From VAZQ01 sp963756715 (GTDB lineage: Bacteria > Pseudomonadota > Alphaproteobacteria > Rhizobiales > Xanthobacteraceae), in NCBI GenBank assembly GCA_963756715.1, contig CAVWOV010000035.1:62001-126000 (forward strand): 64,000 nt of DNA, read 5' to 3'. Below are positions 33,048-41,733 of this stretch, in pieces. Position 1 is the stretch's first letter, and each line of letters starts with the position of its first letter. A program made the position numbers and the translations under genes. The notes under the pieces are model-generated. The model searched no databases. It was not told where the DNA came from and saw only the letters and a list, made by a program, of their open reading frames with translations.

Positions 33048-35357
33048 ATGAACCTGCCAGCAGCGGCGCTGATCGGTCAACCGGTCGATCGGGCGGAAGA
33101 CCTGCGATTTCTCACCGGCCGGGGCAAGTTCGTCGACGATCTTCAGCGCGACGGCATGCTGCACGCGGTCGTGCTGCGCAGCCACGTGGCGCACGGCCAA
33201 ATTCGCACGATCGATGCATCCGCCGCGCGAGCGCGGCCCGGCGTTCACGCGGTGATCACCGCCGCCGAGATTGGCGAAGTGCCGGTGATCCCGCTGCGGC
33301 TCGCCAATCTCCCGGAGTTCAAGCCGTATTTCCAGCCGGTCATCGCCAGCGACAAGGTGCGTTACGTCGGCGAGCCGTTGGCGGTGGTGGTGGCGGACAG
33401 CCAGGCGCAGGCCGAGGACGCGCTCGACGCGATCGGCGTCGACATCGAGCGACTGCCGGCGGTGGCGGACCGGTATGCGGCGGCGAGCGACGAGTCGCTG
33501 TTGTTCGAGCGCAACGGCAGCAACCGCGCGATCCGCTATGCGGTCGCCTTCGGCGATGCTGACGCCGCGTTTGCCAAGGCGCCGTACACGCGCCGCGAGA
33601 CCTTCCATTGCCACCGCCTGACCGGGCTGCCGCTGGAGACCCGCGGCTCGATCGCCGAATGGAACGCCGACAAGACCAGGCTCACGGTGTTCGGCGCCAC
33701 CAAGGTCTTGTTCTTCAACCGCCGGATTCTGGCGCCGATGCTCGGCATCGCCGAAACCGACATCGACATGCTGGAGCCCGATGTCGGCGGCGGCTTCGGC
33801 GTGCGGGGCGAGTTCTATCCGGAGGATTTTCTCATCCCGTTCGCGGCCCGGCTCACCGGCCGGCCGGTGAAGTGGATCGAGGACCGCCGCGAGCACCTGA
33901 TGGCGACCAATCACTCGCGCGAGGTCGATTGCGACGTCGAAATTGCCTGCACGCGTGACGGTACGATCCTCGCGATGCGGGGCCACGTCTACGGCGACAT
34001 GGGCGCCTATATCCGCACCAACGGCGGCGTCGTCCCCGCCAAGGCGGCGCAATTCCTGCCGGGCCCTTACCGCATCCGCGACGTTGCCTTCACGGTCGAT
34101 GTCCTGATGACCAACAAGACCCCGGTCGGCACCATGCGGGCGCCCGGCCGCTTCGAGGCGAACTTCTTCCGCGAGCGGCTGCTCGACATGGTGGCGCGCG
34201 ATCTCGCGCTCGACCCGATGGAGTTCCGCCGCAAGAACCTGATCGCCGAAGCCGAACTGCCGTTCGCGACCGGCAAGCTCGTGCCCTATGAGAGCGAGAC
34301 CGAGTTCGACACCGGCGACTACCACGCGACCTTCGCGCGCGCGTTGAGCGAACTCGGCTGGGACCAAAAGAAGTCGCTGCAAGGGCGGTTGATCGACGGC
34401 CGCTACCACGGCCTTGCGGCCGTTCCGTTCGTCGAGAGCAGCGGATCGGGCAAGGAGAATTCGCGCCTGGTGGTGGAGCCGGACGGCACGGTGACCGTTT
34501 ATGTCGGCTCCTCGGTGCTGGGGCAGGGGCTCGAGACCACGCTGGCGCAGGTTGCCGCCGATACGTTGAAGCTGCCGTTCGAGCGCATCAAAATTCTGCA
34601 CGGCTCGACCACCTATCTGCGCGAAGGCTTCGGCACCTTCGCGTCGCGCTCGATGGTGGTCGGCGGCTCGGCGGTCGCGGACGGCTGCAACAACCTTCTC
34701 GCCGCGATCCGCGCCGCCGCTACCGAGCGCTTCGGCCTCCCCAACGAGGCAATCGAGATTGCTGACGGCGTGGTGAGCGCCGGCGGCAAGCGCGCAAGTC
34801 TTTCGGATTTCGCCGGCGTCGAGGCCGAAGGCAGCTTCGCGACCACGATCCGCACTTACAGTTACGGCGCTCATGCCTGCCATGTCGCGGTCGATCCGCG
34901 CACCGGCGGAGTCGAGATCATCGACTATGTCGCCATCGAGGATGTCGGCCGCGCCATCAATCCGCACATCGTCCACGGCCAGGCGATCGGCGCACTGGCG
35001 CAAGGGCTGGGCGGCGTGTTTCTCGACCAGATCATCTACGACGCGGACGGGCAGATTCTCAACGCATCGCTCGCCGAGTATCTCGTGCCGACCGCATCGG
35101 ATTTCCCGAACATCCGCGCCATCACGATGGAATTGCGCCGCTCCAAAACGAATCCGCTTGGGGCGAAAGGAGCCGGCGAGGGCGGCATGGTGGCGGTGGC
35201 GGCGACGGCCGCCAACGCGGTTGCGGCGGCGCTCGCGCCGCTCGGCGTCGAGGTCCGCGAACTGCCGCTGTCGCCGGCGCGGCTGTGGGCGTTGATCCAT
35301 GGAACCGCGCCGCCGTCGCCCGTTGAAGGTTTGCGGCGTTCAGAACCCGCGAGATAA
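33048..35357 (+). CDS. Molybdenum hydroxylase large subunit, second copy
   Basis: 769 aa, intact. It begins MNLPAAALIGQPVDRAEDLR and has FLTGRGKFVDDLQRDGMLHA, KVRYVGEPLAVVVADSQAQA, DVGGGFGVRGEFYPEDFL, GTMRAPGRFEANFFRERLLD and the catalytic-glutamate loop GAKGAGEGGMVAVAA. There is no CODH-type active-site Cys loop. No medium or small subunit lies beside it, so it must share partners encoded elsewhere (possibly those at 11.2-13.2 kb, which would be notable) or be orphan. It is divergent from the cyclase-P450 unit and convergent with the ABC ATPase at 35366, only 8 bp apart. Confidence 0.92.
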   Translation: MNLPAAALIGQPVDRAEDLRFLTGRGKFVDDLQRDGMLHAVVLRSHVAHGQIRTIDASAARARPGVHAVITAAEIGEVPVIPLRLANLPEFKPYFQPVIASDKVRYVGEPLAVVVADSQAQAEDALDAIGVDIERLPAVADRYAAASDESLLFERNGSNRAIRYAVAFGDADAAFAKAPYTRRETFHCHRLTGLPLETRGSIAEWNADKTRLTVFGATKVLFFNRRILAPMLGIAETDIDMLEPDVGGGFGVRGEFYPEDFLIPFAARLTGRPVKWIEDRREHLMATNHSREVDCDVEIACTRDGTILAMRGHVYGDMGAYIRTNGGVVPAKAAQFLPGPYRIRDVAFTVDVLMTNKTPVGTMRAPGRFEANFFRERLLDMVARDLALDPMEFRRKNLIAEAELPFATGKLVPYESETEFDTGDYHATFARALSELGWDQKKSLQGRLIDGRYHGLAAVPFVESSGSGKENSRLVVEPDGTVTVYVGSSVLGQGLETTLAQVAADTLKLPFERIKILHGSTTYLREGFGTFASRSMVVGGSAVADGCNNLLAAIRAAATERFGLPNEAIEIADGVVSAGGKRASLSDFAGVEAEGSFATTIRTYSYGAHACHVAVDPRTGGVEIIDYVAIEDVGRAINPHIVHGQAIGALAQGLGGVFLDQIIYDADGQILNASLAEYLVPTASDFPNIRAITMELRRSKTNPLGAKGAGEGGMVAVAATAANAVAAALAPLGVEVRELPLSPARLWALIHGTAPPSPVEGLRRSEPAR

Positions 35358-35365
35358 ACGGCGGG

Positions 35366-36448
35366 TCACGGCCGGCCAAGAATGTGGGCGTCCGCCGGCG
35401 ACCAATAGAGCTTCACATTCATTCCGCGCCGCGGCATGTCGGCCGCGGCCCCGACCATGCGTGCGCGCAACGGCAGGCCGTGGGTGGTCCCGATCACCAG
35501 GAGCGAGTCACCGTAGTTGATGACTTCGTCCACGGTCATGTCGAATTCGTTGTCCGCATTCTCGCCATGCCCGGAGGCGCGCAGCCGTAGCCGCTCGGGC
35601 CGGATCAGCAGTTCGATCTCGCCGGACGCTCTCGCCGGCTGCCCCTCGGGGGCGACGCGCACCGGGCCGATGGCTGTCAGCTCGACCCGGCCCGGTTGCG
35701 CGGGATCGATCCGCCCGGCGAAGATATTGCTGTCGCCGATGAATTGGCCGACGAACCGGCTGACCGGCCGGTTGTAGACATCGAGCGGCGCGCCGACCTG
35801 CTCCAGCCTGCCGTTGCGGAAAACCGCCACCCGGTCGGACATCGTCATGGCTTCGGTCTGATCGTGGGTGACGTAGATCATGGTGATGCCGACGTCGCGG
35901 TGGATGCGCTTGATCTCGACCTGCATCTGCTCGCGCAGGTTCTTGTCGAGCGCGCCCAAGGGCTCGTCGAGCAGCAGCACGTCCGGATTGAACACCAGGC
36001 CGCGCGCCAGCGCCACGCGCTGCTGCTGACCGCCCGACAACTCGCGCGGATAGCGGCCGGCGAACTGGCTGAGGCCCACGAGATCGAGCACCTTGTCGAC
36101 GCGCGCATCGACGTCGCCCCGGGGGAAACGCCGCATCTTCAGCGGGAACCGCACGTTCTTCGCCGCCGTCATGTGCGGAAACAGCGCGTAGTTCTGGAAC
36201 ACCATGCCGATGTTGCGCTCGTAGGGCTTGCTGAGCACCAGGTCCTTGCCGGCCAGTTCGATCGCGCCGCTGGTCGGAAACTCGAAGCCCGCGATCATCA
36301 TCAGCGTCGTGGTCTTGCCCGACCCGCTCGGCCCGAGGAAGGTAACGAACTCGCCGCGCGCGATATCGATGGAGATATCGTCCACGGCATTGGTTTTGCC
36401 GTCGTAGGATTTGACGATGTTCCGCAGGCAGAGATAGCCGGACCCCAC
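35366..36448 (-). CDS. Polyamine/opine-type ABC transporter ATPase (PotA family)
   Basis: 360 aa. Walker A GPSGSGKTTT, signature LSGGQQQRVALARGL and Walker B LLLDEPLGALDKNLREQMQ, followed by a C-terminal TOBE domain (ELLIRPERLRLRASG ... VDEVINYGDSLLVIG). This matches ATPases of spermidine/putrescine and related importers. It starts with GTG 36448, 4 bp after the acyl-CoA synthetase stop, with AGGGG upstream. It is the last gene of a minus-strand permease-permease-synthetase-ATPase operon. Confidence 0.9.
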   Translation of the reverse strand: MGSGYLCLRNIVKSYDGKTNAVDDISIDIARGEFVTFLGPSGSGKTTTLMMIAGFEFPTSGAIELAGKDLVLSKPYERNIGMVFQNYALFPHMTAAKNVRFPLKMRRFPRGDVDARVDKVLDLVGLSQFAGRYPRELSGGQQQRVALARGLVFNPDVLLLDEPLGALDKNLREQMQVEIKRIHRDVGITMIYVTHDQTEAMTMSDRVAVFRNGRLEQVGAPLDVYNRPVSRFVGQFIGDSNIFAGRIDPAQPGRVELTAIGPVRVAPEGQPARASGEIELLIRPERLRLRASGHGENADNEFDMTVDEVINYGDSLLVIGTTHGLPLRARMVGAAADMPRRGMNVKLYWSPADAHILGRP

Positions 36449-36452
36449 CGGA

Positions 36453-38576
36453 TCATCCCCTCGCTTGCGGTTTGGCGACGATCAACGCATCGACCACCAC
36501 GCAGCCGCGGCCATCGGCGCGCGCCTTGATCGGGTTGAGGTCGACCTCGGCGAGAACATCGGCGTTGTGGTGGGCAAAATCCGCCAGCGCGTAGAGGCAC
36601 GTCGCCAGGCTTTTCACGTCGGCCGCCGGCCGGCCGCGGACCGCGCTGAGCAGCGCCGCACCGCGGGTCTCGGCAATCATCGCTTCGGCGTCGCCCTCGC
36701 GCAGCGGCAGCGTCCGCAGCGCAAAGTCGCGGGTGACTTCGATGGCGATGCCGCCCATGCCGAACGCGATGGTCAGGCCGAAATCCGGGTCGCGCGAAAT
36801 GCCGGCGAACACCTCGACACCGTCGGCGACGAATTCCTGCACCAGGAAGGCCAGATCGGACGGCCGCTGTTCCAGCTTCTCGACGCGTTCGTTGAGCTGC
36901 GCGAAGGCGCGGGCCAACTCGTCGTCGCTACGAAGATTGACCGCCACCAGCCCCAGGTCGGACTTGTGCGCGATTTCGTCGGACAGCACCTTGAGCACCA
37001 CCGGAAAACCAAGTTCTCGGCCGGCCGCGGTGGCCTCGCTAAGCGTCGTGACCCGGCGCTCGCGCGACACCGGCACGCCGTAGGCCGACAGCAACTGCTT
37101 GGAATCGAACTCATTGATGGTCGGCCGGCCGGGTTTTGCGGCGATCAACTCGGCCAGTCCGGATTGCGGCTTGACCGCAGGCGTGCGCACCGGCGGCTGC
37201 CCGCCCATGTAGCGTCCGACACGATCGAGCGCCGCGAGGCCCTGGCGCGTACCGCCGATCACCACGAGACCCTCCTGGCGCATCGCGTCGACCTGCTGCC
37301 GGTTCATCACGCCCGAGCGGGTACTCAGGAGGTAGTACGGCTTGCTGGATTGGCTCGCGGCCTTCGCCAGCATGGTGACATTCTCCAGCACGCGGCCCGG
37401 ATGACCGAGCAGCGGTTCGTTGCTGGTGTCGCTGCAGTACACGACCGACGAAATGCGCTCGCTCTTGTCCACCACCGACATGGCGTGCGGGAGGTTGACC
37501 GCATAGTTGCCGTTGCCCCAGGCATCGAACGGGTTGCCGTCGCCGGTAATCCGCCCGATCACGCTTTCGGCGTCCTTGCGCTCCGCCGGCGAGAGCGGCG
37601 GCAGGTCAAGGCCGAGCACCGTCGCATTGTCGAGCATCAACTCGGCTAGGCCGCCCGAACCGGTGATGACCGAGATGCCGCGCCCGCGCGGCCAGCGCGC
37701 ACCCTGGCAAACCGCGAGCACTTCGGTCATCTCGTCGAGATCGTTGACCTCGATGGCGCGATGGGCGCGCAGCAGCTCGGAGAACACGCGCGATTCTCCG
37801 GCCAGCCCGCCGGTGTGGCTGGTGATGGCGCGCTGCGTGCGTTCGGTCTTGCCGACCTTGAGCACGACCACTGGCTTGCCGGCGTTCGCGGCCCGGTCCA
37901 GCGCGGCGACGTAGCGCTCGGGTTCGCGCACCGACTCGGTGAACGTGCCGATCACCTTGGTGTTGGGGTCGTCGATCAGATATTCGATGTAGTCGACGGT
38001 TCGCGTGACCGCTTCATTGCCCGCCGATACCGAAAGGCTGATGCCGAAGCGGCGCAAATCGGACAGCATGGCGATACAGACCGAGCCGCTCTGCGAGATG
38101 AAGCCGACATTGCCGGCGAGTCCTACCGGGTCCATCACGGTCTGCTTGTAGGTAGTCACGCGCGCCGGCGGATTGATGATGCCCATGCAGTTGGGGCCGC
38201 AGACCGGCATGCCGGCTTCGCGGCAGAACCCGGCAATCTCGGCCTGCAGCCGCGCGCCATCCTCGCCGAGTTCGGCAAAGCCGCTGTCGTAGATTACCGC
38301 CGCCCGCGCGCCGCGCCGCGCCGCCAGCCGCAGCTGCTCGGGAATGAGCGGATTGCGGATGCTGAAGACGACGACATCGGGCGCTTCCGGCAGGTCGGTC
38401 AGGGTCGGATAACAGACGTGGTTGAGCACGGTCTGGTACTTCGGATTGACCGGATAGATCGCGCCGGGGAAGCCGAGCGCGCCGAGCGACTCGATGACCG
38501 AGCGCGCCGGGCTCGGCCGGTCGGTCGCGCCGACGATTGCCACCGACCGGGGTTTGACCAGGGGATCAAGCTGCAT
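36453..38576 (-). CDS. NDP-forming acyl-CoA synthetase (acetate-CoA ligase, ADP-forming family)
   Basis: 707 aa with both parts fused: a CoA-binding/ligase part (PRSVAIVGATDRPSPARSVI, GPNCMGIINPPARVTTYKQT, GFISQSGSVCIAMLSDLRRF) and an ATP-grasp part (FPVVLKVLSDEIAHKSDLGL, LVQEFVADGVEVFAGISRDP). The phosphohistidine loop is AITSHTGGLAGESRV. It forms acyl-CoA from a carboxylic acid, CoA and ATP. Its start overlaps the upstream permease by 11 bp, so it is translated with the importer. That suggests the imported compound, or its first product, is activated to a CoA thioester. Confidence 0.9.
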   Translation of the reverse strand: MQLDPLVKPRSVAIVGATDRPSPARSVIESLGALGFPGAIYPVNPKYQTVLNHVCYPTLTDLPEAPDVVVFSIRNPLIPEQLRLAARRGARAAVIYDSGFAELGEDGARLQAEIAGFCREAGMPVCGPNCMGIINPPARVTTYKQTVMDPVGLAGNVGFISQSGSVCIAMLSDLRRFGISLSVSAGNEAVTRTVDYIEYLIDDPNTKVIGTFTESVREPERYVAALDRAANAGKPVVVLKVGKTERTQRAITSHTGGLAGESRVFSELLRAHRAIEVNDLDEMTEVLAVCQGARWPRGRGISVITGSGGLAELMLDNATVLGLDLPPLSPAERKDAESVIGRITGDGNPFDAWGNGNYAVNLPHAMSVVDKSERISSVVYCSDTSNEPLLGHPGRVLENVTMLAKAASQSSKPYYLLSTRSGVMNRQQVDAMRQEGLVVIGGTRQGLAALDRVGRYMGGQPPVRTPAVKPQSGLAELIAAKPGRPTINEFDSKQLLSAYGVPVSRERRVTTLSEATAAGRELGFPVVLKVLSDEIAHKSDLGLVAVNLRSDDELARAFAQLNERVEKLEQRPSDLAFLVQEFVADGVEVFAGISRDPDFGLTIAFGMGGIAIEVTRDFALRTLPLREGDAEAMIAETRGAALLSAVRGRPAADVKSLATCLYALADFAHHNADVLAEVDLNPIKARADGRGCVVVDALIVAKPQARG

Positions 38577-39342
38577 GGGTTGTCCTTTGACGAAAGAAAA
38601 GCGAGATCAGAACGCCGAGCAGGACCGCGCCGGTCAGCAGCGTCGACACCACGGCGATGACGGGATCGGATTCGAGCCGGATGCTTTCGAACATCTTCTT
38701 CGGCAGCGTCGAGGCATCGCGGCCGGCGATGAAGATCGCCACCACTGCCTCGTTGAACGAGTGCAGGAAGGCAAACAGCGCTCCGACCAGGATGCCGGGC
38801 CGCAGCACCGGCAGCGTGACCCAGAAGAACGTGCGCAACGGCCCGGCGCCGGCGCTCATCGCGGCCCGTTCAAGATTGCGGTCGAAACCCTTGAGGCTGG
38901 CGGCGATAACCAGAAAGGCAACCGGGATCGATAGCACGCTGTGCGCGACGATCATCCCGGTGCGCGTGCCCACCAGATAGACAGCGCTGAGAAAGCCGTA
39001 ATAGCCGAGCGCACTCACCACCGCCGGCACGATGATCGGCAGCATGATCATCAGATTCAGCGCGCTCTTGCCGTAGAACTTGTAGCGCACGAAACCGAAC
39101 GCTGCCGGCAGTGCGACCGCCATCGTGAAGACCATCGATCCGAACGCAATGATGAACGAGTTGGCGGTGGCCTCGAGCCAGGCATGGCTGGCGAAGTACT
39201 GCGCGTAATACCCGGTCCAATAGCCCGGCGGCGGGAACTCGAACGAGATCGCCGAACTGAACGACATCGGCACGATGATGAAGATCGGGGCGACCAGAAA
39301 GATCGCGACCAGCCAGGCAAGTGCCAGCGGGATCCTGGTCAT
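38566..39342 (-). CDS. ABC transporter permease (PotC-like)
   Basis: 258 aa with six membrane segments. It begins MTRIPLALAWLVAIFLVAPI, and the EAA-type loop ERAAMSAGAGPLRTFFWVTL contacts the ATPase. It pairs with the permease encoded 3 bp upstream. The gene end overlaps the acyl-CoA synthetase start by 11 bp. Confidence 0.9.
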   Translation of the reverse strand: MTRIPLALAWLVAIFLVAPIFIIVPMSFSSAISFEFPPPGYWTGYYAQYFASHAWLEATANSFIIAFGSMVFTMAVALPAAFGFVRYKFYGKSALNLMIMLPIIVPAVVSALGYYGFLSAVYLVGTRTGMIVAHSVLSIPVAFLVIAASLKGFDRNLERAAMSAGAGPLRTFFWVTLPVLRPGILVGALFAFLHSFNEAVVAIFIAGRDASTLPKKMFESIRLESDPVIAVVSTLLTGAVLLGVLISLFFRQRTTHAA

Positions 39343-39345
39343 CGC

Positions 39346-40197
39346 CTAACCCCAGAGCCGGTCGAGCCCGGCAAACCGATTGTAGATGCCGAGCAGGAAC
39401 AGCGTGACGGCGAGCAGAACGACCGCGATTGCGGACGCGAAGCCCCAGGCGAGAAGGTCCTCGATCTGCTGGCTGATGAGCTGGGAGATCATCATGTCCT
39501 TGGGCGTGCCGAGCAGGATCGGCGTGATGTAGAAGCCAAGGCACATGGTGAACACCAGCACGCAGCCGTTGACGACACCGGGGAGGCTGAGCGGAAGGAA
39601 CACATGGCGGAAGGCCGTGAACGGAGGCGCGCCGAGGCCTTCGGCCGCGCGCAGGTAGGATGGATCGATTTTGCGCATCACCCCGTAGAGCGCAAGCACC
39701 ATGTAGGGCAGCAGGACGTGCGTCATGCCCAGCGTCGAACTGAAGGACGTGAACAGAAGCTGGGGCGGCTTGCCCCAGCCGGCCAACGCGTAGATCGCCG
39801 TGACCGGGCCCTTGTTGCCGAGGATCACCAGCCAGGCATACGTGCGCACGACGAATCCGGTCCAGAAGCTCAATCCGACCACCACGAGGAAAATGATCGC
39901 CACCGCGTCGTTGCGGCGCGCCATCACGTAGGCGAGGGGATAGCCGAGCACGAGACAGGCGACCGTGACGATCAGCGATGTCTTGAAGGTGTTGATCATC
40001 ACGTTCGCATAGAGCGGAACGGTGAACAGGCGCCGGTAGTGGTTGAGCGACACGGTCGGATCGGTAACGCTGAGCAGCAGCACGTAGCCGATCGGAATGA
40101 TGAACAGCACCACGATGGTCAATATCGCCGGCGCCAGCAGCAGCCCGGCGGTCAAGCCTTCACGGGGCGGTCGGGCATGCGATGTGACTTGTTGCAT
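39346..40197 (-). CDS. ABC transporter permease (PotB-like)
   Basis: 283 aa permease with six or seven membrane segments (GLLLAPAILTIVVLFIIPIG, PLAYVMARRNDAVAIIF) and the EAA loop LRAAEGLGAPPFTAFRHVFL. ATG 40197 is chosen; a GTG immediately before it (40198-40200) is the alternative. It is the first gene of the minus-strand importer operon, divergent from the binding protein at 40675. Confidence 0.9.
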   Translation of the reverse strand: MQQVTSHARPPREGLTAGLLLAPAILTIVVLFIIPIGYVLLLSVTDPTVSLNHYRRLFTVPLYANVMINTFKTSLIVTVACLVLGYPLAYVMARRNDAVAIIFLVVVGLSFWTGFVVRTYAWLVILGNKGPVTAIYALAGWGKPPQLLFTSFSSTLGMTHVLLPYMVLALYGVMRKIDPSYLRAAEGLGAPPFTAFRHVFLPLSLPGVVNGCVLVFTMCLGFYITPILLGTPKDMMISQLISQQIEDLLAWGFASAIAVVLLAVTLFLLGIYNRFAGLDRLWG

Positions 40198-40674
40198 CAC
40201 CGCGTCCGGCGTTCGCGGAGCTTGCGCATACTGGGTGCAGGCGCTTCCGGGTCAGGCGAAGAGCTTTGTTTCAGGTGCTCGGGATCGGTCGGCAATTTGC
40301 GCGCCGGCATGAAATCGAGGGTTTTCGGATCGGAAAGGCTATCGACAAGGGATGTAGAAAGCCAAGTCACGCGCCCGCAAGTTGTGCGCGACGGCGGCCG
40401 CAGCGAACGGGTCCACCAAGGCCGTAGCCCGCGGGGACGTGACAAAATGCCTTCGATCGATCCCATCGCCCTTTGCCCTGTCGCGGCCGCTCTCCGACAC
40501 AAGCCGCGCCTCGGCACGTTTGCAGGTGAGCACGCAAATTATGTAACATGAAAACTGCTGGGAACCATTCAGCCGCAAGTTGCTGGAGCATCGCGCCGAA
40601 CCATTCAGATGGACAAGATCGCGCCCGTGCTCGACAGCCCGGCTCCGCCAATGAGATGACCAGTGAGGGATGAC
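40198..40674. promoter_or_regulatory. Divergent intergenic region with an 11-bp direct repeat
   Basis: This 477-bp region separates the divergent permease operon and binding-protein gene. I see no convincing ORF. Two exact copies of gaaccattcag (40562-40572 and 40598-40608) lie 36 bp apart, each following a ttgctgg/ctgctgg-like stretch, about 70-110 bp ahead of the binding-protein ATG. They could be an operator for a local regulator, which is not encoded in this window. Confidence 0.35.
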
Positions 40675-41730
40675 ATGACAGGTCGAATTCTGATTTCCCG
40701 CCGAAGGATATTGACCCTGGGCGGCGGCTCCGTGATCGCTGCGCCCTTTATCATGCGCTCGGCGCGCGCCCAGGCCCGGACCGTCTATGTCAACTCGTAT
40801 GGCGGCGTCTGGGAGACCGCGTGGAAGAAGGCGTTCTTCGATCCGTTTACCGCGCAAACCGGAATCCAGATCAAGCCGGTGCCCGGCGTGTCGTTCGCCA
40901 AGCTCAAGGCGCAGGTGCAGACCAAGAATTACGATTGGAACGTCATCAATATCGGCGACGTCGAATACGGCCAGGCGGTGCTCGAGGGCCTGCTCGATAA
41001 GGTCGACAAATCGGCCGCCGGGGCGGATCAGTTGCCGCCGCAGATCGTGCGCGAATTCGGCATCACCAGTTATTCGCTCGGCACCAATCTGGTCTATCGC
41101 AAGGACAAGTTTCCAAATGGCGGCCCGCAAAGCTGGGCGGACTTCTGGGACGTCAAGCGGTTTCCCGGGCCGCGCTGCCTGTTCGACCGGTCGTTCACGT
41201 GTCTCGCGTTCGCGCTGCTCGCTGACGGCGTGCCGGCCGACAAGCTCTATCCGATGGACGTCGACCGTGCGTTCCGCAAGATGGACCAGATCAAGCCGCA
41301 CATCAAAGTGTGGTGGAAGCAGGGGTCGCAGTCGCAACAGCTCATCCGTGACGGTGAGGTCGACATGATCGCGATGTGGAGTGCGCGCGCCGTCGACCTG
41401 ATCAAGGACAAGGTGCCGGTCGAAATCGTCTGGAACGGGGCCGAAATCTACAACGCCAACCTGCTGGTGGCGAAGGGCGATCCCAACGCCAAGGCGGCGT
41501 GGGAGTTCTGCGGTTTCGTTGCGCAAGCCAAGCCGCAGGCGGACTTCGCAAACATTCTGCCGTACGGACCCGCGAACCCGGGCGCACGGGCCTTGATGAC
41601 CGAGGCGAAGCTGCGACTGACCCCGGCCTGGCCCGAGCACGAGAAGATCGGGTTCACGCACGACGCGGCCTGGATCGCGCCACGCCTCGCCAAAATACGC
41701 GAGCGCTGGACGCAGTGGCTCACGACGTGA
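40675..41730 (+). CDS. Periplasmic binding protein of polyamine/opine-type ABC transporter
   Basis: 351 aa from ATG 40675, with a GAGGG site about 7 nt upstream; the in-frame GTG at 40663 is less likely. The N-terminus has a twin-arginine-like signal (RILISRRRILTLGGGSVIAA, cleavage near ARAQA). The mature part RTVYVNSYGGVWETAWKKAF fits PotD-type solute-binding proteins, with TNLVYRKDKFPNGGPQSW and AMWSARAVDLIKDKVPV further on. It supplies ligand to the divergent importer. It is convergent with tctAB, stop to stop 3 bp apart. Confidence 0.88.
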   Translation: MTGRILISRRRILTLGGGSVIAAPFIMRSARAQARTVYVNSYGGVWETAWKKAFFDPFTAQTGIQIKPVPGVSFAKLKAQVQTKNYDWNVINIGDVEYGQAVLEGLLDKVDKSAAGADQLPPQIVREFGITSYSLGTNLVYRKDKFPNGGPQSWADFWDVKRFPGPRCLFDRSFTCLAFALLADGVPADKLYPMDVDRAFRKMDQIKPHIKVWWKQGSQSQQLIRDGEVDMIAMWSARAVDLIKDKVPVEIVWNGAEIYNANLLVAKGDPNAKAAWEFCGFVAQAKPQADFANILPYGPANPGARALMTEAKLRLTPAWPEHEKIGFTHDAAWIAPRLAKIRERWTQWLTT

Positions 41731-41733
41731 GCG

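Noticed and set aside
33042..35300. 752-aa open frame on the minus strand opposite the second molybdenum hydroxylase
   Set aside because: Arg/His/Gln/Asp-rich low-complexity translation with no family motif, exactly antisense to a well-conserved gene; typical of GC-rich third positions.
38941..40551. 536-aa plus-strand frame opposite the two permeases
   Set aside because: Extremely His/Arg/Asp-rich, no signal or domain, and runs through two genes and their boundary.
41448..41733. Long C-terminal extension of the tctAB product
   Set aside because: It follows a missing base near 41858; the other frame continues the membrane-protein sequence and stops at 41734, while the extension overlaps the binding-protein gene.
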